Shown: in pieces, positions 1 through 5,237 of the stretch
Numbering within the stretch: the stretch's first letter is position 1
How the letters are laid out: the number at the start of each line of letters is the position of its first letter
Source of the DNA: Xanthobacteraceae bacterium
GTDB taxonomy: Bacteria > Pseudomonadota > Alphaproteobacteria > Rhizobiales > Xanthobacteraceae
Assembly (NCBI GenBank): GCA_030044035.1
Contig: JASHWN010000136.1
Coordinates: 1-5,237 of the forward strand
Direction of reading: 5' to 3'
DNA length: 5,237 bases
The notes under the pieces: generated by a model
Databases searched by the model: none
What the model saw: only the letters and a program-made list of their open reading frames with translations
What the model was told of the DNA's origin: nothing
Made by a program: the position numbers and the translations under genes

Positions 1-1279
1 AGGCCTCGTGCAGCTGCGCCTTCCAGGCGCGGAAATTGCGGAAATCCATCTGCTCCGGCAGCTTGCGGGCAGCGCGCAAATCTTCGATCAGCGCCGAGTC
101 GGTCGGGCCCTGGTCGAGATAGGCGGCATCGAGATCCCAAAGCGCGCGATACGCGGCATTGTAGAACGTGAGCCGCTGGCCGGAATCGAAGCTGGCGACG
201 CCGATCGGCAGCTGGTCGAGGATGCGGCGGTGCGCGGCGATGAGGCGGCCGAGCGCGCTGCGCATGGTCTCGGCTTCGGTGGCGTCGGTGCCGATGCCGG
301 CGCTGCCGGTCGCGATGCGAAATTCGAGCACGTCGAAACTGTGCCGCGCGCCGGCGACCACGACCGGGAGCCGGCCCGCATAGGCGCCGCCTGCCGCGCG
401 CGCTTGCGCGATGGTGTCGCGCGCGGCGCTGTCGAGGAGTTCGAGGCAGCGTTCGACCGCGTCGGCGCCGTCGCGCGCTTCGACGGCGCGCGCGTAGGCG
501 GAATTGACGAAGGTGAGCCGGCCGACCGCGTCGCGCGTCCAGGCCGGCGACGGCAGCGTCTCGATCAAGGTGCGCAGCGCCGCGCTTTCGCTGCGCAGTT
601 TCCGGTGATGCGCGGCGAGCTGCACCAGCTCGCGCGTGGTCTCGCCGGCGTCCTTGAGCCGCAGCACGGCGCGGCCGCCGATAGCGCGGCCATAGGCTTC
701 GATGTGGCGGCCGGACAGCGTCGTCAGCATCAGCGCGAAAGGCTCGCCATTTGTGCGCAGCGCCTCGACCGCATGCTCCATCTCGGTCGCTTTGGCGGCA
801 TCGAGCCAGCTGCCGAACGCCAACACGCGATGCGGCGCGGGCACGCCCAAAATTTCGGGATCGCCTTCGATGCCGGGATTTTGCGACGCCGCCGGCCAAT
901 CGACGAAGACCTGGCGTTCGGACAACAGCAGCGCCTGCGCGCGGTCGAGCCGGTCGCGCAAGCCGGCGATCTCGTCGCGCGACACGGATTCGACGCGCGC
1001 GGCGCGCGCCCGCGCGCGCACCAGCAAAACGGCCGTGACCGCGGCGAAGGCGACGAGGCCGAGCATCGGAATAAGGATCGCGAGCTCGTGGCTGCCGAAG
1101 CCGCGATACGCGTTGAGCGCGAGATAGCGCAGATCGAAGAGCGGCAGCTCCTCGGCATGCGCCGGCGCAAGCGAGCCCCCCGGGAGCGCCATCGCGGCGG
1201 CGGCAAGCGCGTCCGCCGTCCGGAATCCGCCCAGCCGCGGACGAGCCGAGCCCCCGCTCTCCCGGATCGTGTCCGGCAT
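1..1279 (-). CDS. Membrane-anchored multi-PAS sensor kinase, DivL-like (N-terminal 426 residues; 3' end beyond window)
   Basis: The frame is open from the ATG at 1279 to the window edge; an in-frame TAA at 1390-1388 bounds it upstream. Residues about 15-42 look like a signal peptide (ending AHA before EE). A single membrane helix follows at about 67-87 (AILIPMLGLVAFAAVTAVLL), then an Arg/Ala-rich juxtamembrane stretch and probable coiled coil (88-123). Next come a degenerate PAS-like domain (about 117-216) and two recognisable PAS domains. One starts near 235, with GRLTFVNSAYARAV at 253-266. The other starts near 353, with LPIGVASFD and RLTFYNAAYRALWDL. The histidine-kinase core would lie beyond the left edge. 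From memory, rhizobial homologues with this PAS layout continue into a kinase domain with a SYELR phosphoacceptor-site motif (Tyr for His, as in DivL). That part is not visible here, so DivL identity is inference. The start is supported by AGAGG at 1293-1289, nine bases upstream; ATG 1192 is an alternative but would remove the signal-peptide N-region. Confidence 0.85.
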   Translation of the reverse strand, partial: MPDTIRESGGSARPRLGGFRTADALAAAAMALPGGSLAPAHAEELPLFDLRYLALNAYRGFGSHELAILIPMLGLVAFAAVTAVLLVRARARAARVESVSRDEIAGLRDRLDRAQALLLSERQVFVDWPAASQNPGIEGDPEILGVPAPHRVLAFGSWLDAAKATEMEHAVEALRTNGEPFALMLTTLSGRHIEAYGRAIGGRAVLRLKDAGETTRELVQLAAHHRKLRSESAALRTLIETLPSPAWTRDAVGRLTFVNSAYARAVEARDGADAVERCLELLDSAARDTIAQARAAGGAYAGRLPVVVAGARHSFDVLEFRIATGSAGIGTDATEAETMRSALGRLIAAHRRILDQLPIGVASFDSGQRLTFYNAAYRALWDLDAAYLDQGPTDSALIEDLRAARKLPEQMDFRNFRAWKAQLHEA

Positions 1280-1313
1280 GCCCCTTTGCCTCTGCCGGCC
1301 CACCGCCGCCGGC

Positions 1314-1478
1314 GAATCGGTCCACTTTACCCTCAACGGGAATCGCGCCGAAAGAGTCCAGATCGTGAACGCGGGCGCGGTGGCAGTTTAGCTCCCGCTC
1401 GTCCCCGCGAAAGCGGGGACCCAGCTCTTTTCAACCCTCTGGATTCCCGCTTTCGCGGGAATGAGCGGAACGGGATTC
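1314..1478. promoter_or_regulatory. Cluster of five GANTC (CcrM-type) methylation motifs
   Basis: GANTC occurs at 1314-1318, 1340-1344, 1354-1358, 1442-1446 and 1474-1478, with a sixth at 1223-1227 just inside the kinase gene. My scan found only six others in the window (96, 183, 987, 2026, 3466, 5144). In alphaproteobacteria the CcrM methyltransferase modifies the adenine of GANTC. Sites in promoters can make transcription depend on replication state, via CtrA, GcrA or DnaA. A regulatory role here is inferred from clustering upstream of a kinase; 1442 lies inside the REP-like repeat and may be incidental. Confidence 0.45.
1395..1468. repeat. Pair of REP-like palindromes in inverted orientation (REPIN/BIME-like)
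   Basis: Two 30-bp copies, 1395-1424 on plus and 1439-1468 on minus, are separated by 14 bp. Each is CCGCTC, an 8-bp stem around a GAAA loop, then CCAG. Stem 1 is GTCCCCGC/GCGGGGAC (1401-1420); stem 2 is ATTCCCGC/GCGGGAAT (1443-1462, loop GAAA on the minus strand). The copies match at 26 of 30 positions, and the four differences form two compensatory base-pair swaps. The core TTCCCGCGAAAGCGGGAA belongs to a palindrome I recognise as widely dispersed in proteobacterial intergenic regions. It lies 15 bp past the dut stop and could stabilise the dut mRNA 3' end or slow transcription. No U-tract follows either stem, so it is not a classic intrinsic terminator. Confidence 0.8.
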
Positions 1479-1482
1479 CGCG

Positions 1483-1947
1483 TTACGACATCCCCGTCGA
1501 GCCGATGCCGCCGGCGGCGCGCGCCGTCGCGTCCAAATTGTCGACCTCGATCAGCGCGGCGCGCGTAACGCGCGCGATGACGAGCTGGGCGACGCGCATG
1601 CCGCGGCTGACGACGAACGGCTCGGCGCCGTGATTGATCAGAATGACCTGCACCTCGCCGCGGTAATCGGCGTCGACGGTGCCGGGCGTATTGAGCACGG
1701 TGATGCCGTGACGCGCCGCCAACCCGGAGCGCGGCCGGATCTGGCCTTCGCTGCCAGGCGGCAGCGCGATGGCGATGCCGGTCGGGATCATGGCGCGGCC
1801 GGCCGGCGCGATCGTCACCGGCGCTTGCGCCGGCACCGCGGCGAGGAGATCGAGCCCGGCGGCCAGCGCGCTCTGATAGGCCGGCAGCGGCAAGTCGGCG
1901 CCATGCGGCAAGCGCAGCACGCGAACGTCGACGGTTTCCCCGCTCAC
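1483..1947 (-). CDS. dut: Deoxyuridine 5'-triphosphate nucleotidohydrolase (dUTPase)
   Basis: This 154-residue protein is a trimeric-type dUTPase of usual length. It hydrolyses dUTP to dUMP and pyrophosphate in the cytoplasm, limiting uracil in DNA and feeding dTMP synthesis. The five family motifs appear in order: I AGLDLLA (30-36), II RPRSGLA (71-77), [12 protein letters not shown] (89-97, with D92 as the expected catalytic Asp), [10 protein letters not shown] (115-122), [11 protein letters not shown] (143-152). Motif V usually reads RGxGGFGSTG, with the Phe stacking on uracil; here Ile148 (codon ATC, 1506-1504) replaces it and Ala144 replaces the first Gly. The start is GTG: its GTGA shares four bases with the coaBC stop, and GAGGGG lies nine bases upstream. 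The reading frame continues upstream inside coaBC, but that part does not resemble dUTPase. coaBC-dut adjacency is conserved in many proteobacteria, so co-transcription and coupled translation are likely. Confidence 0.96.
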   Translation of the reverse strand: MSGETVDVRVLRLPHGADLPLPAYQSALAAGLDLLAAVPAQAPVTIAPAGRAMIPTGIAIALPPGSEGQIRPRSGLAARHGITVLNTPGTVDADYRGEVQVILINHGAEPFVVSRGMRVAQLVIARVTRAALIEVDNLDATARAAGGIGSTGMS

Positions 1948-3398
1948 GCTTCTTCGCCCCTCAGCGCCGCAGCGATGCGTTCGACCAGCTCGCCGGCAAC
2001 CGCGTCCTTCGACTGCGGCGGCCAGGATTCGACCGAAGTCGCGGTGATCAGATGAATGGTGTTGCTGTCGCCGCCCATGATGCCGGTCTCGGGCGATACG
2101 TCGTTGGCCAAAATCCAGTCGCAGCCCTTTTTGATGCGCTTGGCTTTGGCGTTCGCCACCACGTCGTCGGTTTCCGCGGCAAAGCCGATGACGAGACGCG
2201 GCCGATTGCTTTTCAGATGCGCGATGGTGGCGAGGATGTCGGGGTTTTCGACCAGCGCCAGCGCGCGCGGCCGCCCCTCCTGCTTTTTGATCTTGCTGCG
2301 GCTTACCTGCTCGACCCGCCAATCGGCGACGGCGGCGGCGAACACCGCGACCTCGGCCGGCAGCGCCTGTTCGGCAGCCGCCAGCATCTCGTTCGCCGTC
2401 TCGACTTTCACGACCGTAACGCCCGGCGGATCCGGCACGTCGACGGGCCCGGAGACCAGCACGACGTCGGCGCCGGCCGCGGCTGCCGCCGCTGCGATGG
2501 CGTGGCCCTGCTTGCCCGAGGACCGGTTGGCGATGAAGCGCACCGGATCGATCGGCTCGTGGGTCGGTCCGGACGTGACCAGCACGCGGGCGCCGGCGAG
2601 CGGGCCTTGCTTCGGCAGCAGCGCCGCGGCGGCGGCGGCGATTTCGAGCGGCTCGGCCATGCGGCCGAGCCCGGCTTCGCCGCGCTCGGCCATCTCGCCG
2701 CTGTTCGGCCCGACCACGCGCACGCCGTCGGCCACGAGCTGCGCCAGATTGCGCTGCGTCGCCTTCGCCGCCCACATGCGCGGGTTCATCGCCGGCGCGA
2801 GCAGGATCGGTCTGTCGGTGGCGAGCAGCACGGCGCCGGCGAGATCGTCGGCATGGCCGCCCGCCATCTTGGCCAACAAGTCGGCGGTGGCCGGCGCGAC
2901 CACGACCAGATCGGTGTCGCGGGCCAAGCGGATATGGCCGACGTCGAACTCGCTCTGCGCGTCGAACAAATCGGTGAAGGCGCGCTCGCCGGCGAGCGCG
3001 CCGGCGGCGAGCGGCGTGACGAAGTGCTGGGCCGCCGCCGTGAGGATGCAGCGCACGCGGGCGCCGCGGTCCTGCAGACGGCGGATCAGATCGAGCGATT
3101 TATAGGCGGCAATACCGCCGCCGATGATGAGCAGAACGCGCCATTTCTGGGGCGCTGCTGGATCGGCCGGCCTTCTGTCCTCGCGGACATCGACTTTTTG
3201 TTCGCGGCGTTCTGCTCCGGCAAATTCAGCAGGCATGATCATTTCGGGGCGGCTCTCCGCACCGGCGCCGGCGGCGCCGCGCAGGATGGCGCGCACCTCG
3301 TCTTCCATGGAGCGGCCGTTCGCAGCCGCGCGCAGCCGCAGCTGCTGCTTGATCCGGGCGTCGAGCCGGCGAACGGTGAGGCTGCCAAGGCGCGCCAT
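1944..3398 (-). CDS. coaBC: CoaBC (phosphopantothenate-cysteine ligase / phosphopantothenoylcysteine decarboxylase) with N-terminal FitA-like ribbon-helix-helix domain
   Basis: This 484-residue protein catalyses two cytoplasmic steps of coenzyme A synthesis: CTP-dependent joining of 4'-phosphopantothenate to cysteine, then FMN-dependent decarboxylation to 4'-phosphopantetheine. Residues 1-42 match the FitA/VapB antitoxin fold (SLTVRRLD, then [20 protein letters not shown]). A polar linker runs to about 85. The CoaC domain follows: GGGIAAYKS (93-101), catalytic His155 in [16 protein letters not shown] (168-178), PAMN (202-205). The CoaB domain has [27 protein letters not shown] sequence from 276, AAAVADWR (354-361), KIKK (369-372), GFAAET and [11 protein letters not shown]. 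coli CoaBC is about 406 residues, so the extra length is the N-terminus. The flap that normally reads ACGDIGPGRM reads [11 protein letters not shown] here, without the Cys. The ATG at 3398 has AAAAGGA seven bases upstream; an open frame reaches 3458 but has no better start. The 3' end overlaps dut by GTGA. Confidence 0.95.
   Translation of the reverse strand: MARLGSLTVRRLDARIKQQLRLRAAANGRSMEDEVRAILRGAAGAGAESRPEMIMPAEFAGAERREQKVDVREDRRPADPAAPQKWRVLLIIGGGIAAYKSLDLIRRLQDRGARVRCILTAAAQHFVTPLAAGALAGERAFTDLFDAQSEFDVGHIRLARDTDLVVVAPATADLLAKMAGGHADDLAGAVLLATDRPILLAPAMNPRMWAAKATQRNLAQLVADGVRVVGPNSGEMAERGEAGLGRMAEPLEIAAAAAALLPKQGPLAGARVLVTSGPTHEPIDPVRFIANRSSGKQGHAIAAAAAAAGADVVLVSGPVDVPDPPGVTVVKVETANEMLAAAEQALPAEVAVFAAAVADWRVEQVSRSKIKKQEGRPRALALVENPDILATIAHLKSNRPRLVIGFAAETDDVVANAKAKRIKKGCDWILANDVSPETGIMGGDSNTIHLITATSVESWPPQSKDAVAGELVERIAAALRGEEA
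1957..1962 (-). promoter_or_regulatory. Ribosome-binding site deciding the dut GTG start
   Basis: Minus-strand GAGGGG lies within the last codons of coaBC, nine bases before GTG 1947-1945. It supports that start over the longer open frame running back into coaBC. Confidence 0.6.
3273..3398 (-). other. FitA/VapB-like ribbon-helix-helix domain at the N-terminus of CoaBC
   Basis: The first 42 residues have a short beta-strand segment (SLTVRRLD), then helix A ([15 protein letters not shown]) and helix B ([12 protein letters not shown]). The [13 protein letters not shown] pattern is typical of plasmid-stability antitoxins such as FitA. Such domains dimerise and place the paired strands in the DNA major groove. 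No PIN-domain (FitB/VapC) toxin gene is adjacent, so this is not a toxin-antitoxin pair in this window. Confidence 0.75.
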
Positions 3399-3405
3399 GG
3401 CGAAG

Positions 3406-3412
3406 TCCTTTT
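3406..3412 (-). promoter_or_regulatory. Ribosome-binding site deciding the coaBC start
   Basis: Minus-strand AAAAGGA with a seven-base spacer to ATG 3398-3396. This strong Shine-Dalgarno places the ribbon-helix-helix segment inside the translated product. The internal ATG candidates after the domain (residues 53 and 55 of the 484) have only a distant GGAG. Confidence 0.75.
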
Positions 3413-3420
3413 GGCCGGCC

Positions 3421-3449
3421 ATCCTAGCCGATGATTGCACTGCAATCAA
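3421..3449 (-). promoter_or_regulatory. Candidate sigma70-type promoter of coaBC-dut
   Basis: On the minus strand, TTGATT (3449-3444) and TAGGAT (3426-3421) are separated by exactly 17 bp; each matches the consensus hexamer at four of six positions. A start around 3414 would give a leader of roughly 16 nt that includes the ribosome-binding site. This suggests coaBC-dut can be transcribed separately from ubiE-ubiB. The call is sequence-based only. Confidence 0.5.
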
Positions 3450-3460
3450 TGCAATCATCG
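3429..3460. promoter_or_regulatory. Perfect inverted repeat overlapping the coaBC promoter (candidate operator)
   Basis: CGATGATTGCA (3429-3439) and TGCAATCATCG (3450-3460) are exact reverse complements around a 10-bp centre. A third copy of the half-site, TGCAATCA at 3441-3448, forms a nested 15-bp palindrome, GATTGCA-C-TGCAATC (3433-3447). It is also a direct repeat, 9 bp away, of 3450-3457. The element covers the candidate -35 hexamer, most of the spacer and the ubiB stop codon. AT-rich half-sites and the lack of a following U-tract fit a protein-binding site better than a terminator. Confidence 0.6.
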
Positions 3461-5023
3461 GGTCAGAATCAGCACCAACAGCAATATCGCGATCAGGTAG
3501 AGGGCGCCGATGATCCAGGCGTCGCGGCGGGCCTCGTCCTTGTCGAGCTTGGCGATGGTGTGCTCGGCCAGCACCAGGCCGTCGCGGGTCATATCGTCGA
3601 GCTGGTCAAGGAGCCGGGCGCCGCGGGTCAACAGGGCCGGCAGGTGGCCGGCGAAGCGGCCGAGTTCGAGCGCGCCATCGGCGGCGTTTTCCAGCTTGCC
3701 GGCCGGCCCGAGATGCCGCGCGATCCACTCGCCGACCACCGGCTCGGCGGTGCTCCACATGTCGAGCTTGGGATCCATCGAGCGCGCCACGCCCTCGACC
3801 ACCACCATGGTCTTCTGCAGCAGCAACAGTTCCGGCCGCGTGCGCATGTCGAAAATGCCGGTGACCTCGAACAACAGCGTCAGCAGGCGCGCCATCGAGA
3901 TTTCCTCGGCGGTGCGGCTGTGGATCGGCTCGCCGATGGCGCGGATCGCCTGGGCGAAATTTTCCACCGAGTGATGGCGCGGCACGTAGCCGGCTTCGAA
4001 ATGCACCTCGGCGACGCGGTGATAATCCCGGGTGATGAAGCCGTGCAGAATTTCGGCGAGGAACAGCCGCTCCTTGACGCCGAGCCGGCCCATGATGCCG
4101 AAATCGACCGCGATCAGCCGGCCCTCGTGATCGACGAACAGATTGCCGGGGTGCATGTCGGCATGGAAAAAGCCGTCGCGCAGCGCCTGGCGCAGAAACG
4201 TCTGGATCAGGGCGCGGGCGAGCTGGCGCAGATCAAAGCCTTTGGCCAGCAGTGCGGCGCGGTCCGACAGCGGCGTGGCGTCGATCCATTCCAAGGTCAG
4301 CACTTCCTTGCTGGTGCGATCCCAATCGACCGCCGGCACGCGGAAATCCGGATCGTCCTTGGTGTTTTCGGCCATCTCCGAGAGCGCCGCCGCCTCGAGC
4401 CGAAAATCCATCTCGATCAGCACCGAGCGCCGCAGCGTATCGACCACTTCGACGAGGCGCAGCCGGCGCGCTTCGGCGGAATAGGTTTCGGCGTGGCGCG
4501 CCGCGAAGGTGAAGGCGCGCAGGTCGGCGTGAAAGCGCTGCTCGATATGGGGCCGCAGCACTTTGACGGCGACGGCGCGGCGGCCGGAAGCGGTCGCCAC
4601 TTCGGCGCGGTGCACCTGCGCGATCGAGGCGGCGGCGACCGGCGGGCCGAAGCTCGCAAACGCCACGCCGATCGGCCGATCGAGCGACGCGGCGACCGCG
4701 GCTTCGGCCTCGGCTTGCGGAAACGGCGGCATCTGATCCTGCAGCCGCTCGAGATCGCGGGCGAGGGCGACGCCGACCACGTCCGGCCGCGTCGCCAGAA
4801 ACTGGCCGAGCTTGACGTAGCTCGGCCCGAGCCGCGTCAGCGCCGTCGACAGCCGCGCCTCCGCGCTGCCGCGGCTCGGCCGCTCCAACAGCCGCGCGAT
4901 GCGCAAGCCGAAACGCGCCGGGCCCGGCACCAGCGCCGGATCGATCAGGCTGAAAACGCCCTCGCGGGCCAGCACGAAGCCGGCGCGCGTCAGCCGAACC
5001 AGATGCGCAGGACCGCTGATCAC
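3455..5023 (-). CDS. ubiB: UbiB, ABC1/AarF-family atypical kinase for ubiquinone biosynthesis
   Basis: This 522-residue member of the UbiB/ADCK family is needed for ubiquinone synthesis. It acts as a membrane-associated ATPase/kinase-like factor that assists the Ubi enzymes rather than catalysing a ring modification. Diagnostic features: KLGQ at 71-74 (the family KxGQ motif), the Ala-rich nucleotide loop AAASIAQVH (130-138) in place of a Gly-rich loop, Lys154 in [17 protein letters not shown] (206-214), HADMHPGN (287-294) and DFG (307-309). A hydrophobic segment at about 503-520 ([17 protein letters not shown]) is the C-terminal anchor. Only one clear helix is seen, whereas UbiB often has two. 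The start codon is GTG at 5023-5021, overlapping the ubiE stop by GTGA; no clear Shine-Dalgarno is visible, so translation probably depends on coupling. The gene ends LTR-TGA inside the inverted repeat before coaBC. Confidence 0.95.
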   Translation of the reverse strand: MISGPAHLVRLTRAGFVLAREGVFSLIDPALVPGPARFGLRIARLLERPSRGSAEARLSTALTRLGPSYVKLGQFLATRPDVVGVALARDLERLQDQMPPFPQAEAEAAVAASLDRPIGVAFASFGPPVAAASIAQVHRAEVATASGRRAVAVKVLRPHIEQRFHADLRAFTFAARHAETYSAEARRLRLVEVVDTLRRSVLIEMDFRLEAAALSEMAENTKDDPDFRVPAVDWDRTSKEVLTLEWIDATPLSDRAALLAKGFDLRQLARALIQTFLRQALRDGFFHADMHPGNLFVDHEGRLIAVDFGIMGRLGVKERLFLAEILHGFITRDYHRVAEVHFEAGYVPRHHSVENFAQAIRAIGEPIHSRTAEEISMARLLTLLFEVTGIFDMRTRPELLLLQKTMVVVEGVARSMDPKLDMWSTAEPVVGEWIARHLGPAGKLENAADGALELGRFAGHLPALLTRGARLLDQLDDMTRDGLVLAEHTIAKLDKDEARRDAWIIGALYLIAILLLVLILTR

Positions 5024-5237
5024 AAGCGCCAGCCGGTATGCAGCGCCACGATGCCGCCGCTCATGGTTTTGTGCGTCACCCGGGCAAAGCCGGCGGCGCG
5101 CAGCAGGGCGGCGAAGGCTTGCGGATTGGGGAAGCGGCGGATCGATTCGACCAGATAGCGATACGATTGCGCGTCGCCGGCGACGACGCGGCCGAGCGCC
5201 GGGATGACGTTGAAGGAATAGAACTCGTACAGCCGGT
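5020..5237 (-). CDS. ubiE: UbiE, demethylmenaquinone/ubiquinone C-methyltransferase (C-terminal 72 codons including stop; 5' end beyond window)
   Basis: Reading the minus strand from 5235 gives 71 residues ending ALHTGWRL and TGA (5022-5020). The stretch [17 protein letters not shown], then [21 protein letters not shown] and GGIVALH is the characteristic UbiE/MenG/COQ5 C-terminus. In E. coli the equivalent region also has SFxVIP, SYxYLxESIRxxP and GVVALHxG. The enzyme transfers a methyl group from S-adenosylmethionine to the ring carbon of the demethoxy-quinol intermediate, in the cytoplasm or at the membrane. The SAM-binding motifs lie outside the window. The four-base overlap with ubiB puts both quinone genes in one transcript. 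The short visible length is due to the window edge. Confidence 0.93.
   Translation of the reverse strand, partial: RLYEFYSFNVIPALGRVVAGDAQSYRYLVESIRRFPNPQAFAALLRAAGFARVTHKTMSGGIVALHTGWRL

Larger units (their letters stand above)
1280..1482. other. Intergenic region between dut and the PAS kinase
   Basis: This 203-bp gap separates the dut stop codon from the kinase start. It contains the opposed REP-like hairpin pair (1395-1468), five GANTC motifs, and a short GC inverted repeat, GCCGGC at 1294-1299 and 1308-1313, close to the kinase start. No convincing paired -35/-10 could be picked. It probably contains the kinase promoter, because the gap is much longer than the other junctions in the window. 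No small ORF with a credible ribosome-binding site was seen. Confidence 0.6.

Noticed and set aside
1294..1313. GCCGGC inverted repeat near the kinase start as an operator or riboswitch stem
   Set aside because: The arm is itself palindromic and only 6 bp, common by chance in DNA this GC-rich.
1401..1462. REP-like hairpins as Rho-independent terminators of dut
   Set aside because: Neither stem is followed by a run of T in either direction; a role in mRNA stability remains possible.
8..1633. 541-residue plus-strand open frame
   Set aside because: It is antisense to the PAS kinase, runs through the intergenic REP pair and into dut, and has the Arg/Gly/Ala-rich composition of a GC-rich shadow frame. 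The minus strand encodes recognisable families throughout.
1948..2775. Upstream part of the open frame that contains dut (430 residues if read from 2775)
   Set aside because: This part is an Arg/Gly-rich out-of-frame reading of coaBC. dUTPase similarity begins only after the GTG at 1947, and the total length would be far above the family's 150 or so residues.
3273..3398. A free-standing antitoxin gene of a toxin-antitoxin pair
   Set aside because: There is no stop codon between the ribbon-helix-helix domain and the CoaC domain, and no PIN-domain toxin gene lies on either side.
2052..3434. 460-residue plus-strand open frame opposite coaBC
   Set aside because: No recognisable domain; its composition (runs of RRGG, DH, QQ) is that of the complement of Ala-rich coaBC codons.
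3399..3458. Upstream ATG at 3458 for coaBC, adding 20 residues
   Set aside because: The extra codons lie inside the inverted repeat and candidate promoter. The ATG at 3398 has a strong Shine-Dalgarno and begins at the usual start of the FitA-like fold.
3429..3460. Inverted repeat as an intrinsic terminator of ubiB
   Set aside because: The stem is AT-rich at its core and is followed on the minus strand by GGCTAGGATGG rather than a U-tract; it also overlaps the ubiB stop codon.
3431..5158. 575-residue plus-strand open frame opposite ubiB and ubiE
   Set aside because: It is a shadow of ubiB: low-complexity H/Q/R/G composition, no motif, and it spans the boundary of two well-supported minus-strand genes.

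Overview
The window is GC-rich core chromosome from an alphaproteobacterium, most likely Hyphomicrobiales (Rhizobiales: Bradyrhizobium/Xanthobacteraceae-like). This rests on the protein flavour (UbiE, UbiB, CoaBC and Dut as I know them from this order), on the order ubiE-ubiB-coaBC-dut followed by a PAS sensor kinase, and on clustered GANTC (CcrM-type) sites. All five genes lie on the minus strand, so transcription runs from high to low coordinates. No phage, transposase, CRISPR array, tRNA or rRNA is visible.

Region by region, in transcription order: 5237-5020 is the 3' end of ubiE. It overlaps ubiB (5023-3455) by four bases (GTGA). A 56-bp gap follows, and it and the end of ubiB hold a plausible sigma70-type promoter embedded in a perfect 11-bp inverted repeat. 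Next is coaBC (3398-1944), whose protein carries an extra N-terminal FitA/VapB-like ribbon-helix-helix DNA-binding domain. It overlaps dut (1947-1483) by another GTGA. A 203-bp intergenic region (1482-1280) carries a pair of opposed REP-like hairpins and a GANTC cluster. Then comes the N-terminal part of a membrane-anchored multi-PAS sensor kinase (1279 to the left edge), resembling the rhizobial DivL-like kinases.

Functionally, ubiE and ubiB serve ubiquinone synthesis, coaBC serves coenzyme A synthesis, and dut keeps dUTP out of DNA and supplies dUMP for dTMP. The kinase is probably a cell-cycle or signalling protein with its own promoter region.

Most of the locus is ordinary housekeeping. 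The most interesting parts are the ribbon-helix-helix/CoaBC fusion next to a palindrome resembling an operator in its own promoter, the missing flap cysteine in the CoaC domain, the GANTC cluster upstream of the kinase, and a REP pair whose two copies differ only by compensatory base-pair changes. Long plus-strand reading frames through all these genes are antisense shadows.
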